NCBI GenBank assembly: GCA_030837445.1
Contig: JAUPKM010000219.1
Span: 1-8,699 of the forward strand
Direction of reading: 5' to 3'
Length of the DNA stretch: 8,699 nt
Origin: Actinomycetota bacterium
GTDB taxonomy: Bacteria; Actinomycetota; Actinomycetes; S36-B12; UBA10799
The notes under the pieces were generated by a model that worked only from the letters and a program-made list of their open reading frames with translations, was not told where the DNA came from and ran no database searches. Of this stretch, positions 1-7,086 are shown piece by piece (position 1 is the stretch's first letter; every line of letters begins with the position of its first letter). Made by a program: the position numbers and the translations under genes.

Positions 1-1007
1 CGCCGGTCTGGCAGACCGTGTCCAGCGCCGCCCGCAGCCACGATCTGATGCTCGACCCGAACGTCAAGTGGAGTGTCTGGGTCCGCGCCATCAACGGCCA
101 GGCAGTGGGGGCCGTCGGCAAGGAGAATTCCCTTGAGCGGCTGGGCGCCCCCGGCACCCCCGCGGTGGATCCCAGCGTGAAGGTGTCCGAGGACGGTCAA
201 GGTCAGGTGCACGTTGCCTTCACCGGTCCGGTCGGATCCAATGTGACGTATCCGCGGATGCTCGTCGCCATCAGTCCGACCATGGGTACCGCCGGTTTCT
301 CGGAGAGCCAAGAGGTCTTCAACCGGGCCGGCACCTTCACCTTCGAGTCGGTCCCCTGCGGTGTCTACACGGTCACTGTCACGGGCCGCGGAGGTACGGC
401 CAGCAAGGAACTGGCCCGCACCGTCATCAATCGGTGCAACGTCGGCGAGGTCTCCGCCGGCCTCTGGAAACTTGTCTACGGAAAGGCCACGATCGGTGCC
501 AATCAGGTCAACATGGTGCACGGCAACGAGGCCCGTGTTGTGTCGACTGTCCAGCGCAACACCCAGGATATGGCGTTCACGACCGATGCCAGATTGGTGT
601 CCGGCTGGGGCTACGGCATCTGGACCAGGGCGACCCTGGGCACCGGTGCTGCGGTGAGCGGCTACTCCTTCCAGTTCGATCCGGGCTATGCCAACGTCAA
701 CGCCGGCTTCGGCAAGGCGCTGTTGCTCCGGGTGTGGCAGGACGGCCGTGAATGCGGCACCCCGTTGGCCAAGGTCAAGTGGCCGACCGGTCTGGATGTC
801 AACAAGGCCAACAGGGTCGTGGTCGTCGCCCAGGGCGACAGCCTCTACGCCACCATTGACGGGGTCCGGATGTTCGATGTCGCGAGCCTCACCGGGGCGC
901 TGGCCAGCAGCGGCTGCGGGATGAAGGCGCCGACAGGCACGCAGGTCGGATTCCGCACCTGGAGCGCACAAGGCCAGGCCACGTTCCACAACACGACGAT
1001 CAACTAG
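1..1007 (+). CDS. 3' end of a large surface/secreted-type protein with beta-sandwich modules (5' partial)
   Basis: The reading frame is open from nt 3 with no stop before the TAG at 1005-1007. The gene therefore begins upstream of the window, and the GTG at nt 18 is probably internal. About 334 residues are visible. The first ~35 (ending around WSVWVRAINGQAVG) resemble the last strands of a fibronectin type III-like module. A middle part of about 100 residues is Gly/Thr/Val-rich and looks like another beta-sandwich (FESVPCGVYTVTVTG). The last ~180 residues look like a concanavalin/LamG-like fold of the DUF1080 kind, with GYGIWTRAT, a central YSFQFDPGY, ATIDGVRMFDV and a final WSAQGQATFHNTTIN. 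No LPXTG sorting signal or C-terminal membrane helix is present, and any signal peptide or pilin leader lies outside the window. A cell-surface, pseudopilin-like or secreted carbohydrate-binding role is inference from fold alone. The exact family was not recognised. The gene ends before a strong hairpin and converges on the phosphofructokinase gene. Confidence 0.75.
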   Translation, partial: PVWQTVSSAARSHDLMLDPNVKWSVWVRAINGQAVGAVGKENSLERLGAPGTPAVDPSVKVSEDGQGQVHVAFTGPVGSNVTYPRMLVAISPTMGTAGFSESQEVFNRAGTFTFESVPCGVYTVTVTGRGGTASKELARTVINRCNVGEVSAGLWKLVYGKATIGANQVNMVHGNEARVVSTVQRNTQDMAFTTDARLVSGWGYGIWTRATLGTGAAVSGYSFQFDPGYANVNAGFGKALLLRVWQDGRECGTPLAKVKWPTGLDVNKANRVVVVAQGDSLYATIDGVRMFDVASLTGALASSGCGMKAPTGTQVGFRTWSAQGQATFHNTTIN

Positions 1008-1041
1008 GTCGGGTCGCTGGCCAATGGTCAGAGAGAAAGAC

Positions 1042-1090
1042 ACGTACGGTGCTGCCGGGGTCTGAAGGCCTCGGCAGCACCGTACGTTTT
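1042..1090. terminator. bidirectional intrinsic terminator between convergent genes
   Basis: A perfect 16-bp inverted repeat has left arm ACGTACGGTGCTGCCG at 1042-1057 and right arm CGGCAGCACCGTACGT at 1072-1087, with 14 nt between. The inner bases can extend the stem by a G-T wobble and two G-C pairs. On the plus strand the stem runs into TTTT (1087-1090). On the minus strand it is followed by a T-rich tract, the complement of GAGAGAAAGA at 1031-1040. It lies between the stop of the surface-protein gene (1007) and the stop of the phosphofructokinase gene (1105), so it can end both transcripts. Confidence 0.85.
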
Positions 1091-1104
1091 CCGGTGCCGA
1101 TGGC

Positions 1105-2325
1105 TTAGCCGGAAATGTTGGCGCCTTTCGGCTGTCCGATGTCGGCGAGCAGCTCAGTGAACCACGGTTGGTCGATGTCGAACGGCTTTCCACCTCGGAT
1201 GCGATCAAATTCAATCGCGCGGAGGACGTCATCGGCGTCCTCGTCCTGACCGATGACACCACCCACGCCCGACAGTGCGCAGTCCACAGCGGCGTCGGTG
1301 CAGGTCTTGATCAACCGCAGGTCCTCGGCATTGGCCGCCGCCGACCTGGCGAAGTAGCCGCTCTTGAACACCTGCGTCTTGGCCGCGTCCAGCGAGTCCG
1401 CGAATTGATGGCCGAACCACTGACCCGGGTTCACCTTGTCGAGGCGAACGTGACCGAATGGATCCCGCGGCACCGACTCGCCGGCTGCTTCCAGTTCTTC
1501 CAGGATCCGCCCCACCCCGGCCCCTTCGGAGAGGAAGATGTTGACGTTTCCGAGGTCGTCCATGATCTTGTGCAACCGGGCCGTCTCGGCCGCGATGTCG
1601 ATATCCATCTCGGGGATGTAGATCGCGTGCACATCCCATTGGGCCCGGTCCAGGCCGATCCCTGGCAGCCACTCCTGGGAGTCCAACCAGGTGCGGTAGG
1701 CACGGGCCGTCTCGGCTGTGAGATAGCCACAGCCGCGGCCCATCACCTCGTGCACGATCAGCGCCCGAGGGCCGGCGCTGTGTTCGGCGATCACATTCTG
1801 GGCGAAGATCGAACCCTGTTCAGCCGCTGTCCAGGCGCCGAGGGACTGCTTGATCGGGAAGATATCGTTGTCGATCGTCTTGGGCAGGCCGACGACGATC
1901 AGTTCGTAGTCGTTCGTATGTAGGTAAGCGGCCAGATCCGCCGCCGTGGTGTTGGTGTCGTCGCCACCGATTGTGTGCAGCACGTCGACCCCATCTCGAG
2001 TCAGCTGATCGGCCGCCACTTTCAGCGGATCCTGACCGGGCTGCACCAGTCCGCGCTTGACACAGTCGTCGACGTTGGTCAGCTTCACCCGGCTGTTGCC
2101 GATCGGGCTTCCGCCGAAGTCGTGCAGCCGGGCAGCGCCCGCCCGCACCTCCGGGGTCACCTCGATCGAGTTGCCGCGAAGCAACCCGTCGTAGCCGTCG
2201 GTGTAGGCGATCAGTTCGATGCTTGGATCGACCTCGGTGTACCGCTGGATCAGGCCGCCGACGGCGGAGGACAGGCAAGGGGCAAGGCCGCCTGCGGTCA
2301 GCAGGGCTACTCTTCGTGCGCTCAT
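1105..2325 (-). CDS. pfp: pyrophosphate-dependent 6-phosphofructokinase (PPi-PFK)
   Basis: Cytoplasmic enzyme that reversibly converts fructose 6-phosphate plus PPi to fructose 1,6-bisphosphate plus Pi, working in both glycolysis and gluconeogenesis. The product is 406 residues from the ATG at 2325, matching the ~404-residue single-chain enzyme of P. freudenreichii. The N-terminal nucleotide-fold loop is LLTAGGLAPCLSS (residues 8-20). The PPi signature GGDD is at 120-123, where ATP enzymes have GGDG. PKTIDND (148-154) carries the Lys typical of PPi enzymes and the catalytic Asp, and MGR (195-197) is the fructose-6-phosphate motif. An in-frame TTG nine bases upstream is a less likely start. 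The ATG has no convincing ribosome site, but a TAGGTT box seven bases before it suggests a leaderless mRNA. The gene ends in TAA before the shared terminator and diverges from the 2-oxoacid oxidoreductase operon. Assignment as PFK is very secure, and PPi dependence is secure from the two signature motifs. Confidence 0.95.
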   Translation of the reverse strand: MSARRVALLTAGGLAPCLSSAVGGLIQRYTEVDPSIELIAYTDGYDGLLRGNSIEVTPEVRAGAARLHDFGGSPIGNSRVKLTNVDDCVKRGLVQPGQDPLKVAADQLTRDGVDVLHTIGGDDTNTTAADLAAYLHTNDYELIVVGLPKTIDNDIFPIKQSLGAWTAAEQGSIFAQNVIAEHSAGPRALIVHEVMGRGCGYLTAETARAYRTWLDSQEWLPGIGLDRAQWDVHAIYIPEMDIDIAAETARLHKIMDDLGNVNIFLSEGAGVGRILEELEAAGESVPRDPFGHVRLDKVNPGQWFGHQFADSLDAAKTQVFKSGYFARSAAANAEDLRLIKTCTDAAVDCALSGVGGVIGQDEDADDVLRAIEFDRIRGGKPFDIDQPWFTELLADIGQPKGANISG

Positions 2326-2338
2326 GGGAAGCAACCTA
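2326..2338 (-). promoter_or_regulatory. candidate -10 box giving a leaderless pfp transcript
   Basis: Read on the minus strand, TAGGTT (2338 down to 2333) is a good match to the actinobacterial -10 consensus TAnnnT. It is followed by exactly seven bases (GCTTCCC) and then the ATG at 2325. That distance would place the transcription start on or next to the A of ATG, as in leaderless mRNAs, which are common in Actinobacteria. No good -35 hexamer is seen 16-18 bp upstream. The competing reading is a leadered mRNA using AGG within the same box as a poor Shine-Dalgarno sequence. Confidence 0.4.
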
Positions 2339-2515
2339 GTGCCCCGGGAGGGTGGCGCGCATACCGGCGTCGACCTGATTCGCCGCGGGTGGCGGATGGT
2401 TGACGACCCTGGCCGCTGCGACGATGGGACATACGCGGATACGCTGGGTGGTATCAGTTACCCGCCGGGCGTCGCTGGCATCTCGGACTCCCCGCGGGAG
2501 ACCTAGAGGAGGGCT
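2339..2515. promoter_or_regulatory. divergent intergenic region upstream of the oxidoreductase operon
   Basis: This gap separates pfp (minus) from the gamma-subunit gene (plus) and must hold the operon promoter. The only TAnnnT box on the plus strand is TACGCT at 2440-2445, with a poor -35 (GCGACG, 2418-2423, spacer 16). It would give a leader of about 65 nt. The leader can form a small hairpin, CTCCC (2488-2492) with GGGAG (2496-2500) and a 3-nt loop. Just downstream is the strong Shine-Dalgarno GAGGAGG at 2506-2512. TTGACG at 2400-2405 looks like a -35 but has no matching -10. No conserved protein or known riboswitch was recognised here. Confidence 0.3.
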
Positions 2516-3115
2516 GTGTTCCAGACCCGTATCCACGGTCGCGGCGGTCAGGGTGTCGTCACCGCGGCGGAACTTCTGTCGGTGGCGGCGTTTGGCGCCG
2601 GCAAGCACGCACAGGCCTTTCCCAGTTTCGGTTCGGAGCGCACCGGCGCACCGGTCGTGGCCTACTGCCGGATCGCCGACGAGCAGATTCGCAACCGCGA
2701 ACCCATCCTGGTCCCCGACGCACTGATCGTGCAGGACGCCACCCTGTTGAATCAGGTCGACCTGCTGTCCGGGCTGCCGACCGACGGCTACCTGTTGGTC
2801 AACACCAGACACTCGCTGCAGACAATAGGGCTGCAGGAGTTTGCCGCAGCGCATCGGCCCGAGCGGATCGTCACGGTCGCCGCGACGGATCTCGCCCTGA
2901 AGTACTTGGGTCGACCGGTCCCCAATGCAGTCCTGTTGGGAGGGTTCGCGGCGCTGACCGGGATGGTCTCGCTGGACGGGGTTCAGGGAGCCGTGCTGGA
3001 GCGATTCCCGGGTGCGACCGGTGAAGCGAACGCAGCTGCGGCGGCTGCTGCCTACGCCGACGTCCATGAGCAGTTGGCAACCTGGAGGGACAGCGCCGAT
3101 GCGACAACAGATTGA
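2516..3115 (+). CDS. porG: 2-oxoacid:ferredoxin oxidoreductase, gamma subunit (pyruvate type)
   Basis: Gamma subunit of a thiamine-diphosphate, CoA-dependent 2-oxoacid oxidoreductase that cleaves a 2-oxoacid to acyl-CoA and CO2. In this superfamily the gamma domain contributes to CoA binding and complex assembly. The product has 199 residues (~21 kDa), a normal length. Family motifs are RIHGRGGQGVVTAAELL (residues 5-21), AFPSFGSERTGAPV (34-47) and NAVLLGGFAALTG (137-149). The GTG start is chosen because (V/M)FQTRIHGRGGQG aligns with the usual N-terminus and GAGGAGG (2506-2512) lies just ahead, although the spacing of only 3-4 bases is short. It is the first gene of the operon. Its end overlaps the alpha-subunit start by 17 bases (3099-3115), which implies translational coupling. 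The family call is firm. Pyruvate as substrate is inferred from the sister subunits. Confidence 0.9.
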   Translation: MFQTRIHGRGGQGVVTAAELLSVAAFGAGKHAQAFPSFGSERTGAPVVAYCRIADEQIRNREPILVPDALIVQDATLLNQVDLLSGLPTDGYLLVNTRHSLQTIGLQEFAAAHRPERIVTVAATDLALKYLGRPVPNAVLLGGFAALTGMVSLDGVQGAVLERFPGATGEANAAAAAAAYADVHEQLATWRDSADATTD

Positions 3116-4391
3116 GGGTTCGCAGGCCGTGGCCCAGGCGGTCGCCCTGTCCCGACCTGAAGTGATCTGTGCCTATCCGATCTCCCCGCAGACGCACATC
3201 GTGGAGACCCTCAGCCGGTTGGTGAAATCGGGCGAGTTGGATCACTGTGAGTACCTGAACGTGGAAAGTGAATTCGCGGCGATGAGCGCCTCGATCGGAG
3301 CCTCCGCGGCGGGGGCTCGGTCGTATACGGCGACCGCCAGCCAAGGACTGTTGTACATGGTCGAAGCGGTCTACAACGCCTCTGGTCTCGGGCTTCCGAT
3401 CGTGATGACCGTGGCCAACCGGGCGATCGGGGCGCCGATCAACATCTGGAATGACCACTCGGACTCGATGAGTCAACGAGACTCCGGCTGGATCCAGATC
3501 TACGCCGAGGACAATCAGGAGGCGGTGGATCTGCACATCCAGGCTTTCCTACTGGCGGAGGCAGTGTCGCTGCCAGTGATGGTCTGCATGGATGGCTTCA
3601 TCCTGACCCACGCGGTGGAGGAGGTGGATCTGCCGTCGCAGGAGGTGGTCGACGCGTTCCTGCCGTCATTCGAACCTCGGCAGATCCTGGATCCCGACGA
3701 GCCGGTGTCAATCGGTGCGATGGTCGGGCCGGAGGCCTTCACTGAGGTCCGCTATCTCGCCCACCTGCGACAGATGCAGGCGCTTGATTTGATTCCGGAG
3801 ATCGCGGCCGAGTTCGGCGCGGCGACCGGCCGTACCCGCGGTGGGCTGGTGTCCTGCTATCAGTTGGAGGATGCCGAGACGGTGGTGGTCGCTCTCGGGT
3901 CGGTGTTGGGGACGTTGAAGGATGCCGTCGATGAACTGCGAGCGGACGGCCACCGGGTCGGAGTGTTGGGTATCACCTCATTCCGGCCGTTCCCGTTGGC
4001 GCAGGTACGGCAGGCATTGGCCGGGGCGGCCGACGTGGTGGTGTTGGAGAAGTCGCTGGCAGTGGGAATCGGCGGAATCGTGAGCTCGAATATCCGCACC
4101 GCCTTGGCCGGCCTCTCGATTCCCACCCAGACCGTGATCGCCGGTCTGGGCGGCCGGCCGATACTGAGTTCCTCGCTGCGGGAGATGATGCTGCAGGCGC
4201 AGCGGCGGGAACTGGCCGAGTTGTCCTTCCTGGACCTTCGCTACGACCTGATCGAACGCGAGCTTGCCCGCACAAAGGCGAAACGCCGGTCGGGTCCGGC
4301 GGCCGAGAACATGCTCCGAGACCTGGGTGCGGTCGGCGATCCGCACGCCGGTAATCCGACCACTCCGATCACTCCGAGGGGTAACCGATGA
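3099..4391 (+). CDS. porA: 2-oxoacid:ferredoxin oxidoreductase, alpha subunit (pyruvate type)
   Basis: Alpha subunit, 430 residues. It supplies the pyrimidine-binding half of the thiamine-diphosphate site and a C-terminal transketolase-like domain. The start is the ATG at 3099 (MRQQIEGSQAVAQA), ten bases after GGAGG (3084-3088). The same frame stays open upstream, but the family N-terminus begins here. Visible motifs are AYPISPQT (residues 25-32; the family usually has YPITP), NVESEFAAM (54-62) with the Glu expected to activate the thiamine ring, TATASQGLLYM (77-87), and R108 followed by GAPINIWNDHSD (111-122). The C-terminal half holds a typical VVALGSVLGT stretch and a VLEKSLAVGIGGI segment. 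The gene overlaps the gamma gene by 17 bases and ends in ATGA, sharing four bases with the beta gene. The tail after the conserved core is Pro/Thr/Gly-rich and probably disordered. Confidence 0.92.
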   Translation: MRQQIEGSQAVAQAVALSRPEVICAYPISPQTHIVETLSRLVKSGELDHCEYLNVESEFAAMSASIGASAAGARSYTATASQGLLYMVEAVYNASGLGLPIVMTVANRAIGAPINIWNDHSDSMSQRDSGWIQIYAEDNQEAVDLHIQAFLLAEAVSLPVMVCMDGFILTHAVEEVDLPSQEVVDAFLPSFEPRQILDPDEPVSIGAMVGPEAFTEVRYLAHLRQMQALDLIPEIAAEFGAATGRTRGGLVSCYQLEDAETVVVALGSVLGTLKDAVDELRADGHRVGVLGITSFRPFPLAQVRQALAGAADVVVLEKSLAVGIGGIVSSNIRTALAGLSIPTQTVIAGLGGRPILSSSLREMMLQAQRRELAELSFLDLRYDLIERELARTKAKRRSGPAAENMLRDLGAVGDPHAGNPTTPITPRGNR

Positions 4392-5440
4392 CCGAGCATC
4401 TGAAGTTCTATCAGGTGGGTTCGTTTGCGGTCGGTAACCGATTGTTGGATGTCAGCTCGGTGCAGTCGGATCCGAAACGCAGCAACTCGATCAACAGCGG
4501 TCATCGGGCCTGCCAGGGATGTGGCGAGGCGCTCGGGGCGCGCTACGCGCTCGATGCTGCGATGAGGGCCTGCGACGGCAAGATCGTCGCGGTCAATGCG
4601 ACCGGCTGTCTGGAGGTGTTCTCCACCCCCTACCCGGAGACCAGTTGGCAGATTCCGTGGCTGCATTCGCTGTTCGGAAATGCACCCTCGGTGGCCAGTG
4701 GCGTGGCCGCGGCACTCCGGGTGAAGGGGCGATCCGACGTCAGGGTGGTCGCCCAGGGTGGCGACGGCGGCACCGTCGATATCGGGATGGGGACGCTGTC
4801 GGGGATGTTCGAGCGCAATGACGACGTGCTGTACATCTGCTACGACAACGAGGCGTACATGAATACCGGCGTCCAGCGCTCCGGTGCGACCCCGCCGGCG
4901 GCCAGGACCACCACCACCCAGGCAGTCGGGGAGCATCCCGGGAATGTCTTCGGGCAAGGCAAGAACCTGCCTCGGATCGCAATGGCCCATGACATCCCCT
5001 ACGTCGCGACCGCCACGGTGGCGGACCTGCACGATCTGGAGGCGAAGGCGACGACGGCGATGTCCATCCGAGGTGCCCGCTACCTGCACGTCCTGGTGCC
5101 GTGCCCGCTCGGCTGGGGGTCGGCCAGCAACGACACCATCAACCTGGCGCGGTTGGCGACCCAGAGCGGGTTGTTCCCGGTGTTCGAGGCCCATCACGGC
5201 GAGGTCACGTCCGTGACCAAGATCCGCTCGCAGGTCCCGGTGGTGGACTATCTGAAACGGCAGCGCCGCTATGGCCATCTCTTCGGCGCGGAACCTGACG
5301 TGGCGACGCTGGAGCGGCTGCAGCAGCAGGCCGACCGAAACATCGCTCGCTACTCGCTGTTGGCCGCCGACCAGGACGAGGCACTTGCCGCCGAACTGAT
5401 GGCGACCGAGAACGTGGTCACCGCGGAAGAGGTGTTCTGA
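4388..5440 (+). CDS. porB: 2-oxoacid:ferredoxin oxidoreductase, beta subunit (pyruvate type)
   Basis: Beta subunit, 350 residues. It binds the diphosphate of thiamine diphosphate through Mg2+ and carries the proximal [4Fe-4S] cluster. Cluster ligands expected for the family are present: C42 and C45 in CQGCG, C74 in ATGCLEVF, and C239 in VPCPLGW. The thiamine motif starts at GDG (125-127) and ends at DN (153-154). YMNTGVQRSGATP (157-169) is the hallmark of pyruvate-type beta subunits and favours pyruvate over 2-oxoglutarate, although other 2-oxoacids cannot be excluded. Start at ATG 4388 inside ATGA, overlapping alpha by four bases. The stop shares one base with the ATG of the flavoprotein gene (TGATG). 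The N-terminal ~35 residues before CQGCG and a C-terminal extension of about 40 residues (ending VVTAEEVF) make it somewhat longer than minimal PorB chains. Confidence 0.93.
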   Translation: MTEHLKFYQVGSFAVGNRLLDVSSVQSDPKRSNSINSGHRACQGCGEALGARYALDAAMRACDGKIVAVNATGCLEVFSTPYPETSWQIPWLHSLFGNAPSVASGVAAALRVKGRSDVRVVAQGGDGGTVDIGMGTLSGMFERNDDVLYICYDNEAYMNTGVQRSGATPPAARTTTTQAVGEHPGNVFGQGKNLPRIAMAHDIPYVATATVADLHDLEAKATTAMSIRGARYLHVLVPCPLGWGSASNDTINLARLATQSGLFPVFEAHHGEVTSVTKIRSQVPVVDYLKRQRRYGHLFGAEPDVATLERLQQQADRNIARYSLLAADQDEALAAELMATENVVTAEEVF

Positions 5441-7086
5441 TGGATAAACCGTTCGCGATCACGCTGGACCCGGGATCGAGCCTGGCTAACAAGACCGGGT
5501 CCTGGCGAACCGAGCGGCCGTTGTACCAGAACGGTCTACCGCCCTGCAATGACGCCTGCCCAGCCGGCGAGAACATCCAGGGGTGGCTGTACGACGCCGA
5601 AGAGGGGCGCTACCAGGACGCCTGGCGCACGTTGGTGGCTGACAACCCGTTTCCCGCAATCATGGGTCGGGTCTGTTATCACCCGTGCCAGACCGCCTGC
5701 AATCGTGCCCAACTCGACCAGCCGGTGGGGATCAACTCGGTGGAGCGGTTCCTCGGCGACGCCGCTCTCAGCGAGGGGTGGACGTTACCGCCGGTCGAGG
5801 TCGACACCGGTAAGCGGGTGCTGGTGATCGGGGCCGGTCCGTCCGGCCTGTCGGCCGCGTACCACTTGCGGCGGTTCGGTCACCAGGTCGAGGTGCGCGA
5901 CGCCGGACCGAAGGCCGGCGGAATGATGCGGTTCGGTATTCCCGCCTATCGGCTGCCGCGGGATGTGCTGGACGCCGAGTTGCAGCGGGTGTTCGACGCC
6001 GGTGTGGAACTGACCCTGAACAGTCGGGTGGACGATGTGCTGGCGGCCAAGGCGGCGGGCAACTTCGACGCTGTGTTCCTGGCGGTGGGCGCGCACATCG
6101 GTAAACGCACCTACATTCCGGCAGGGGAATCGGCGCATGTGCTGGATGCGATCGGGATGCTGCGCGAGATGGAGGGCGAGGAGAAGCCGCTGCTCGGGCG
6201 TCGGGTGGTGGTGTATGGCGGCGGAAACACCGCGATGGACGCGGCCCGGACTGCCAAGCGGTTGGGCGCCGACGAGGCGATCATCGTCTACCGGCGCACC
6301 CGGGATCGGATGCCGGCCAACGATCTGGAGGTGCAGGAGGCGCTCGAGGAGGGGGTGCTGATGCGGTGGTTGTCGACCATCAAACATGTCGACGCTGACC
6401 ACATCACGGTCGAGCGGATGGAGCTGGACGACGACGGTTTCCCGCAGCCAACCGGCGAGACCGACGAGTTGGCCGCCGACTCACTGGTACTGGCGCTGGG
6501 TCAGGAAGTGGACCTTTCGCTGCTCGATGACGTGCCCGGGTTGGTCGTCAGGAATGGGGTGGTCGCCGTCGACGAACGGATGATGACCGGCTCGGCGGGA
6601 ATCTTCGCCGGCGGCGATATGGTGCCGTCGGAGCGGACGGTGACGGTCGCGATCGGCCACGGGAAGCTGGCGGCGCGCAATATCGATGGCTGGCTGCGCG
6701 GCGAACCATTCGTACATCAGCCGCGACCCGCGCTGGCGACCTTCGACCGGTTGAACACGTGGTACTACTCGGATGCCGACAAGACGGTGCGCCCGACGCT
6801 GGACCTGGCGCGCCGGCTGGATTCGTTCGATGAGGTCAAACAGGGTCTGGACGAGTCGAATGCCCTGTTCGAGGCACGTCGGTGTCTGTCCTGCGGCAAC
6901 TGTTTCGGCTGCGACAACTGTTTCGGTGTCTGCCCCGACAACGCTGTCCGCAAATTCGCCGAAGGCTCCGGTGAGGGCGACAATGGGCGCGACTACGCCT
7001 TCGACCTGGACTACTGCAAGGGCTGCGGGATCTGCGTCAACGAATGCCCCTCTGGTGCGATCCTGATGATTCCGGAGGATTCCTGA
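5440..7086 (+). CDS. GltD-like FAD/NAD(P) oxidoreductase fused to a 2[4Fe-4S] ferredoxin domain
   Basis: 548 residues in three parts. (a) N-terminal Fe-S domain of the GltD/NfnB/dihydropyrimidine dehydrogenase type, with C36, C40, C79, C83 and C87. (b) Flavoprotein core: FAD loop GAGPSG (131-136), NAD(P) loop GGGNTAMD (260-267), VYRRTRDRMP (283-292) and the FAD motif GIFAGGD (387-393). (c) C-terminal ferredoxin with C488, C491, C494, C498 followed by Pro, then C526, C529, C532, C536 followed by Pro. Two extra cysteines, C482 and C485, precede the first set. Part (c) is the kind of domain that forms the separate delta subunit of other four-subunit enzymes, and no delta gene lies in this operon. 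I infer that the protein takes electrons from the beta-subunit cluster and reduces NAD(P)+. A comparable flavoprotein subunit is known in phenylglyoxylate:NAD+ oxidoreductase (PadH). NADH versus NADPH preference cannot be read from the sequence. Start ATG at 5440 follows GGAAGAGG (5425-5432) and overlaps the porB stop by one base. Confidence 0.9.
   Translation: MDKPFAITLDPGSSLANKTGSWRTERPLYQNGLPPCNDACPAGENIQGWLYDAEEGRYQDAWRTLVADNPFPAIMGRVCYHPCQTACNRAQLDQPVGINSVERFLGDAALSEGWTLPPVEVDTGKRVLVIGAGPSGLSAAYHLRRFGHQVEVRDAGPKAGGMMRFGIPAYRLPRDVLDAELQRVFDAGVELTLNSRVDDVLAAKAAGNFDAVFLAVGAHIGKRTYIPAGESAHVLDAIGMLREMEGEEKPLLGRRVVVYGGGNTAMDAARTAKRLGADEAIIVYRRTRDRMPANDLEVQEALEEGVLMRWLSTIKHVDADHITVERMELDDDGFPQPTGETDELAADSLVLALGQEVDLSLLDDVPGLVVRNGVVAVDERMMTGSAGIFAGGDMVPSERTVTVAIGHGKLAARNIDGWLRGEPFVHQPRPALATFDRLNTWYYSDADKTVRPTLDLARRLDSFDEVKQGLDESNALFEARRCLSCGNCFGCDNCFGVCPDNAVRKFAEGSGEGDNGRDYAFDLDYCKGCGICVNECPSGAILMIPEDS

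Noticed and set aside
1168..1923. Plus-strand open frame of 251 codons antisense to pfp
   Set aside because: Pfp motifs on the other strand are unambiguous. This frame has no motif or ribosome site.
2400..2405. TTGACG as a -35 box of the oxidoreductase operon
   Set aside because: No TAnnnT hexamer lies 16-19 bp downstream; the only one (2440-2445) is 34 bp away.
2336..3067. Minus-strand open frame across the intergenic gap and porG
   Set aside because: No recognisable domain, and it overlaps the porG coding sequence with its clear gamma-subunit motifs and strong ribosome site.
4241..5278. Long minus-strand open frame (345 codons) antisense to porB
   Set aside because: Arg/Gly/His-rich translation with no family motifs. 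It lies opposite a well-supported PorB and is a typical GC-rich antisense shadow.
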